From: a candidate division WOR-3 bacterium
GTDB lineage: Bacteria > Hydrothermota > Tepidihabitantia > Tepidihabitantales > Tepidihabitantaceae
Assembly (NCBI GenBank): GCA_016867815.1
Contig: VGIR01000030.1
Span: forward strand, 1 to 33,299
DNA length: 33,299 nucleotides
Reading direction: 5' to 3'
A program made the position numbers and the translations under genes. The notes below the pieces were generated by a model, which did no database searches, had not been told where the DNA came from, and saw nothing but the letters and a program-made list of their open reading frames with translations. Shown here one piece after another: positions 31,600-33,299 of the stretch (positions are counted from its first letter, which is position 1; every line of letters starts with the position of its first letter).

Positions 31600-31989
31600 G
31601 GGCTTGAACTTGCTGCCTTTGCGTTCAGTCGTGCGGAGGTATCTGGCCAATCCGCCGATCAGACGCGCATTCTCCTGGGCCAATCCCGCAAGCTCTCGGA
31701 ACCCGCGGTCATCGATGTACCCCTGGTCCAATGCAACGTAGAGATGAGAACCGACTTCGCCAGCCGAGCCCAGAGCCATCGACAGGAATTGCTGGAATTC
31801 TCTGGTGCCGCCTCGTCCATGCCCTTCGGCCACATTCGCCATGACGGACACGCAGGCGCGACGAATCTGGTCGCGCAGCGCACAGTCCCGAGCGAAGGTT
31901 CCCTTCGACGTGACGTCGTAGATTCGCCGCGTGAGTTCACGCGCCTTCTTCCAGGCGTCGATCTCCTCGAAGCTCCTGAAGGTGGCCAT
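31549..31989 (-). CDS. Four-helix-bundle protein (S23/IVS family) with a repeat-encoded tail
   Basis: A 146-residue protein. Residues 1-122 match the four-helix-bundle family first known from 23S rRNA intervening sequences: FRSFEEIDAWKKARELTRRIYDVT, then RRACVSVMANVAEGHGR and FLSMALGSAGEVGSHL. The family is structurally related to the Avd accessory protein of diversity-generating retroelements. Its function outside such elements is unknown. Residues about 125-146 (NQEPGTR, NQEPRTK) are a 7-residue repeat written by three-fold reading of the heptad array. The gene is flanked on both sides by heptad arrays, and its ATG comes 6 nt after one. It is not an obvious polysaccharide gene. Confidence 0.9.
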   Translation of the reverse strand: MATFRSFEEIDAWKKARELTRRIYDVTSKGTFARDCALRDQIRRACVSVMANVAEGHGRGGTREFQQFLSMALGSAGEVGSHLYVALDQGYIDDRGFRELAGLAQENARLIGGLARYLRTTERKGSKFKPGNQEPGTRNQEPRTKN

Positions 31990-32355
31990 CGGGTCAGTTC
32001 TTAGTTCGTGGTTGCTGGTTCATGGTTCCAAGTTCGTGGTTCCGGGTTCCTGGTTACTGGTTCAGAGAACTGCTCGGGAGGCTTGGCACCAAGGACCACG
32101 AACTCCGAACTGCGAACCGCACTCCGGCCGGGTGCTCGGTCCGCCCTGGAACTGGAAACCAGGAGCCTCGAACCAGCGGTTTTCTCCACGCTGGAATAGT
32201 ACGAAACGCACGAGGAGATTCAAGGAATTCGGGGAGGAGAGTAATCCAGTGTTCTAGTGATAGAGGGTCAAGAGAGAGAAGAGGATTGCGGAGGGCGGGG
32301 CGATGAACGCCCATGAACGTGGAGCCGGGAACGAGAGGCCGCAAGCGCCGGCAGA
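31990..32355. repeat. Two facing heptad arrays forming an imperfect inverted repeat
   Basis: 31996-32065 holds ten heptads of GGTTCNT/AGTTCGT type. 32088-32122 (ACCAAGG, ACCACGA, ACTCCGA, ACTGCGA, ACCGCAC) and 32148-32175 (GGAACTG, GAAACCA) are the opposite strand of the same words. As an example of pairing, 32031-32043 complements 32093-32104 except for one bulge. The whole could fold as a long imperfect hairpin in the transcript between two minus-strand genes. From 32180 to 32355 the sequence is purine-rich without clear phase, and no gene is seen. Confidence 0.75.
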
Positions 32356-32931
32356 TCAGTAGTCAGTCCAGTTCACGTAGTCCCTTGAACCCTCGTAGGA
32401 GACAATCCGGCCGGGCACGCCGGCAACAACGGCGTTGTCCGGCACGTCTTTCGTCACCACGCAGTTCGCCCCTATGGCCACGTTGCTGCCGACCCGTACG
32501 CTCCCCACCAACTTGGCACCGGGACCGATGTACACGTTGTCACCAATAGTGGCGTAGCCCTGGCGCGGTCCGCGATTCGCCTGACCAACCGTCACACCCT
32601 GCGAGATATTGCAGTTCGCACCGATGACGGCGCGGTGGTGCACGACGATCTGGCCAAAGTGCCCGATGTAGAAACCAGGACCTATCCGCGTTCGCCAGGG
32701 AATGCTGATGCCGTACTTGAGCGAGTGGTGTCTCAGGATGAGTCGGGCAATATGCCCGAAGCCAAATCTGAGGATCCGGCGACCGCTCAGGAACGCGGCC
32801 GTTCTCATCCAGTAGGTGTACTGAAACCCGGGGGTCAGGGCGGCGTGTCGCAGGAAGCCGGAGAGCCCAACTGCGCCCTCGTGACGGCAGAGGTCTGACC
32901 GAACTAGATACCGGTACTCAGAGTACGTCAT
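32356..32931 (-). CDS. Serine-acetyltransferase-like hexapeptide acyltransferase
   Basis: A 191-residue protein with an alpha-helical N-terminus (about 1-75) and a left-handed beta-helix (about 78-185). Motifs are GPGFYIGHFGQIVVHHRAVIG, NCNISQGVTVGQ, GDNVYIGPGAKLVGSV and VAGVPGRIV, the pattern of CysE/WcaB-type acetyltransferases. The short N-terminus and the glycan context favour WcaB-like O-acetylation of a sugar over cysteine synthesis. AAGG lies a few bases before the ATG. A possible small ORF overlaps its start by 14 nt. Downstream comes the facing-repeat region. Confidence 0.88.
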   Translation of the reverse strand: MTYSEYRYLVRSDLCRHEGAVGLSGFLRHAALTPGFQYTYWMRTAAFLSGRRILRFGFGHIARLILRHHSLKYGISIPWRTRIGPGFYIGHFGQIVVHHRAVIGANCNISQGVTVGQANRGPRQGYATIGDNVYIGPGAKLVGSVRVGSNVAIGANCVVTKDVPDNAVVAGVPGRIVSYEGSRDYVNWTDY

Positions 32932-33112
32932 TGGCCTTGGTGTAGTCAGGGCATGCGGGAAGAGAAACGCCCGCGACGGTCAAGCGACTCTGGAATCGGG
33001 CTTCAGCGCAAGCGACACGAGGAGCTTTGGGAACGGCAGATGATTCCCAGGTCGCTGTGAACGGACTTCCCGATGGGTACGCGCGCTGCGACGCGAGTCG
33101 CGACCTAGCCAT
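32918..33112 (-). CDS. Possible 64-residue protein of unknown function
   Basis: A frame from the ATG at 33112 (three bases after the upstream TGA) to a TGA that overlaps the acetyltransferase start. The spacing looks operon-like. Composition is plain (MARSRLASQRAYP, later CAEARFQSRLTVAG), with no motif or hydrophobic segment. It could be a real linker gene or simply open by chance in GC-rich DNA. Confidence 0.25.
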   Translation of the reverse strand: MARSRLASQRAYPSGSPFTATWESSAVPKAPRVACAEARFQSRLTVAGVSLPACPDYTKANDVL

Positions 33113-33114
33113 TC

Positions 33115-33299
33115 TCACTCCTTGGGCAAGACAGTGTAGACCGTGCCATCCCTCCGTGCGGCAAGCGTGTCAAGATCAACTCCGGTCGCCAATTCGGACG
33201 GTCCAAGCAAGCAGGGTCGGAGGCCGCTGTCGGCCGAGAACCAGGCACGCGTCGCGTTCAGCCGACTCGCCAACTCGCAAGCGACCCTTCGCTGTTGTA
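33115..33299 (-). CDS. 3' end of an unrecognised gene (partial)
   Basis: The last 60 codons of a gene that continues beyond the right edge. The frame ends GVDLDTLAARRDGTVYTVLPKE followed by TGA (33117-33115). Composition and codon use look genuine, and the other two frames are closed. I cannot assign a family from this fragment. It is probably an upstream member of the same minus-strand operon. Confidence 0.6.
   Translation of the reverse strand, partial: QQRRVACELASRLNATRAWFSADSGLRPCLLGPSELATGVDLDTLAARRDGTVYTVLPKE

Noticed and set aside
31549-31989. Complete diversity-generating retroelement around the Avd-like protein
   Set aside because: No reverse transcriptase frame and no template/variable repeat pair with adenine-specific differences is visible in the window.

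Overview
The window comes from a GC-rich bacterial chromosome, probably an uncultivated lineage. The sequence does not let me name a phylum. Tight gene packing, Shine-Dalgarno starts (for example at 8868, 10982 and 23555), GTG starts and a bacterial tRNA-Lys without an encoded CCA all fit a bacterium. Most of the window is one large surface-polysaccharide locus transcribed on the minus strand.

Layout, left to right. (1) 1-290: a tRNA-Lys whose 3' end and flank are duplicated in tandem. (2) 566-3854: a plus-strand Ser/Thr kinase-AAA-TPR regulator that appears to be expressed as a leaderless mRNA. Its 3' end is fused to the C-terminal part of a VapC/PIN toxin. (3) 3855-5198: a convergent non-coding region filled with short-period repeat arrays. 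(4) 28736 down to 5199: the polysaccharide island. In transcription order it holds a hexapeptide acyltransferase, a TupA-like ATP-grasp, a DUF362 protein, a Wzx flippase, a second ATP-grasp, a GT4, a Wzy/O-antigen-ligase-like polymerase, two GT4-like enzymes, a GT2, a GNAT, a NodB deacetylase and two more GT4s. After a promoter near 11950 follow a GalE-like epimerase, an RmlD-like reductase, a CapE/FnlA-like dehydratase, a WecB/FnlC-like 2-epimerase, a WbuB-like GT4, a PglC-like initiating phosphosugar transferase and a PglD/NeuD-like acetyltransferase. (5) 28737-30482: a second repeat-filled region with one frameshifted small gene. (6) 30483-33299: a second GalE/WbpP-like epimerase, a four-helix-bundle protein, a serine-acetyltransferase-like enzyme and the 3' end of an unrecognised gene.

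Together the genes describe Wzx/Wzy-type synthesis. Nucleotide sugars are made, including a UDP-2-acetamido-2,6-dideoxy-L-hexose of the L-RhaNAc/L-QuiNAc/L-FucNAc type. A lipid-linked repeat is started by the PglC-like enzyme, built by about eight glycosyltransferases, decorated by acyl, N-acyl and probably amino-acid ligases, then flipped and polymerised. Chain-length and export genes (Wzz, Wza, Wzc) are not visible and may lie beyond the right edge.

The most unusual feature is not a gene. The intergenic DNA is made of arrays of degenerate words with strictly kept periods: mostly 7 bp, also 12, 9 and 8 bp. They run tens of units without an indel although the words themselves drift. The blocks left and right of the island are in opposite orientation and in mirrored order: heptads nearest the island, then a 12-bp array. 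Similar arrays with a 6-bp, frame-preserving period sit inside the epimerase at 30483-31529 as two extra loops, and heptads encode the tail of the four-helix-bundle protein.
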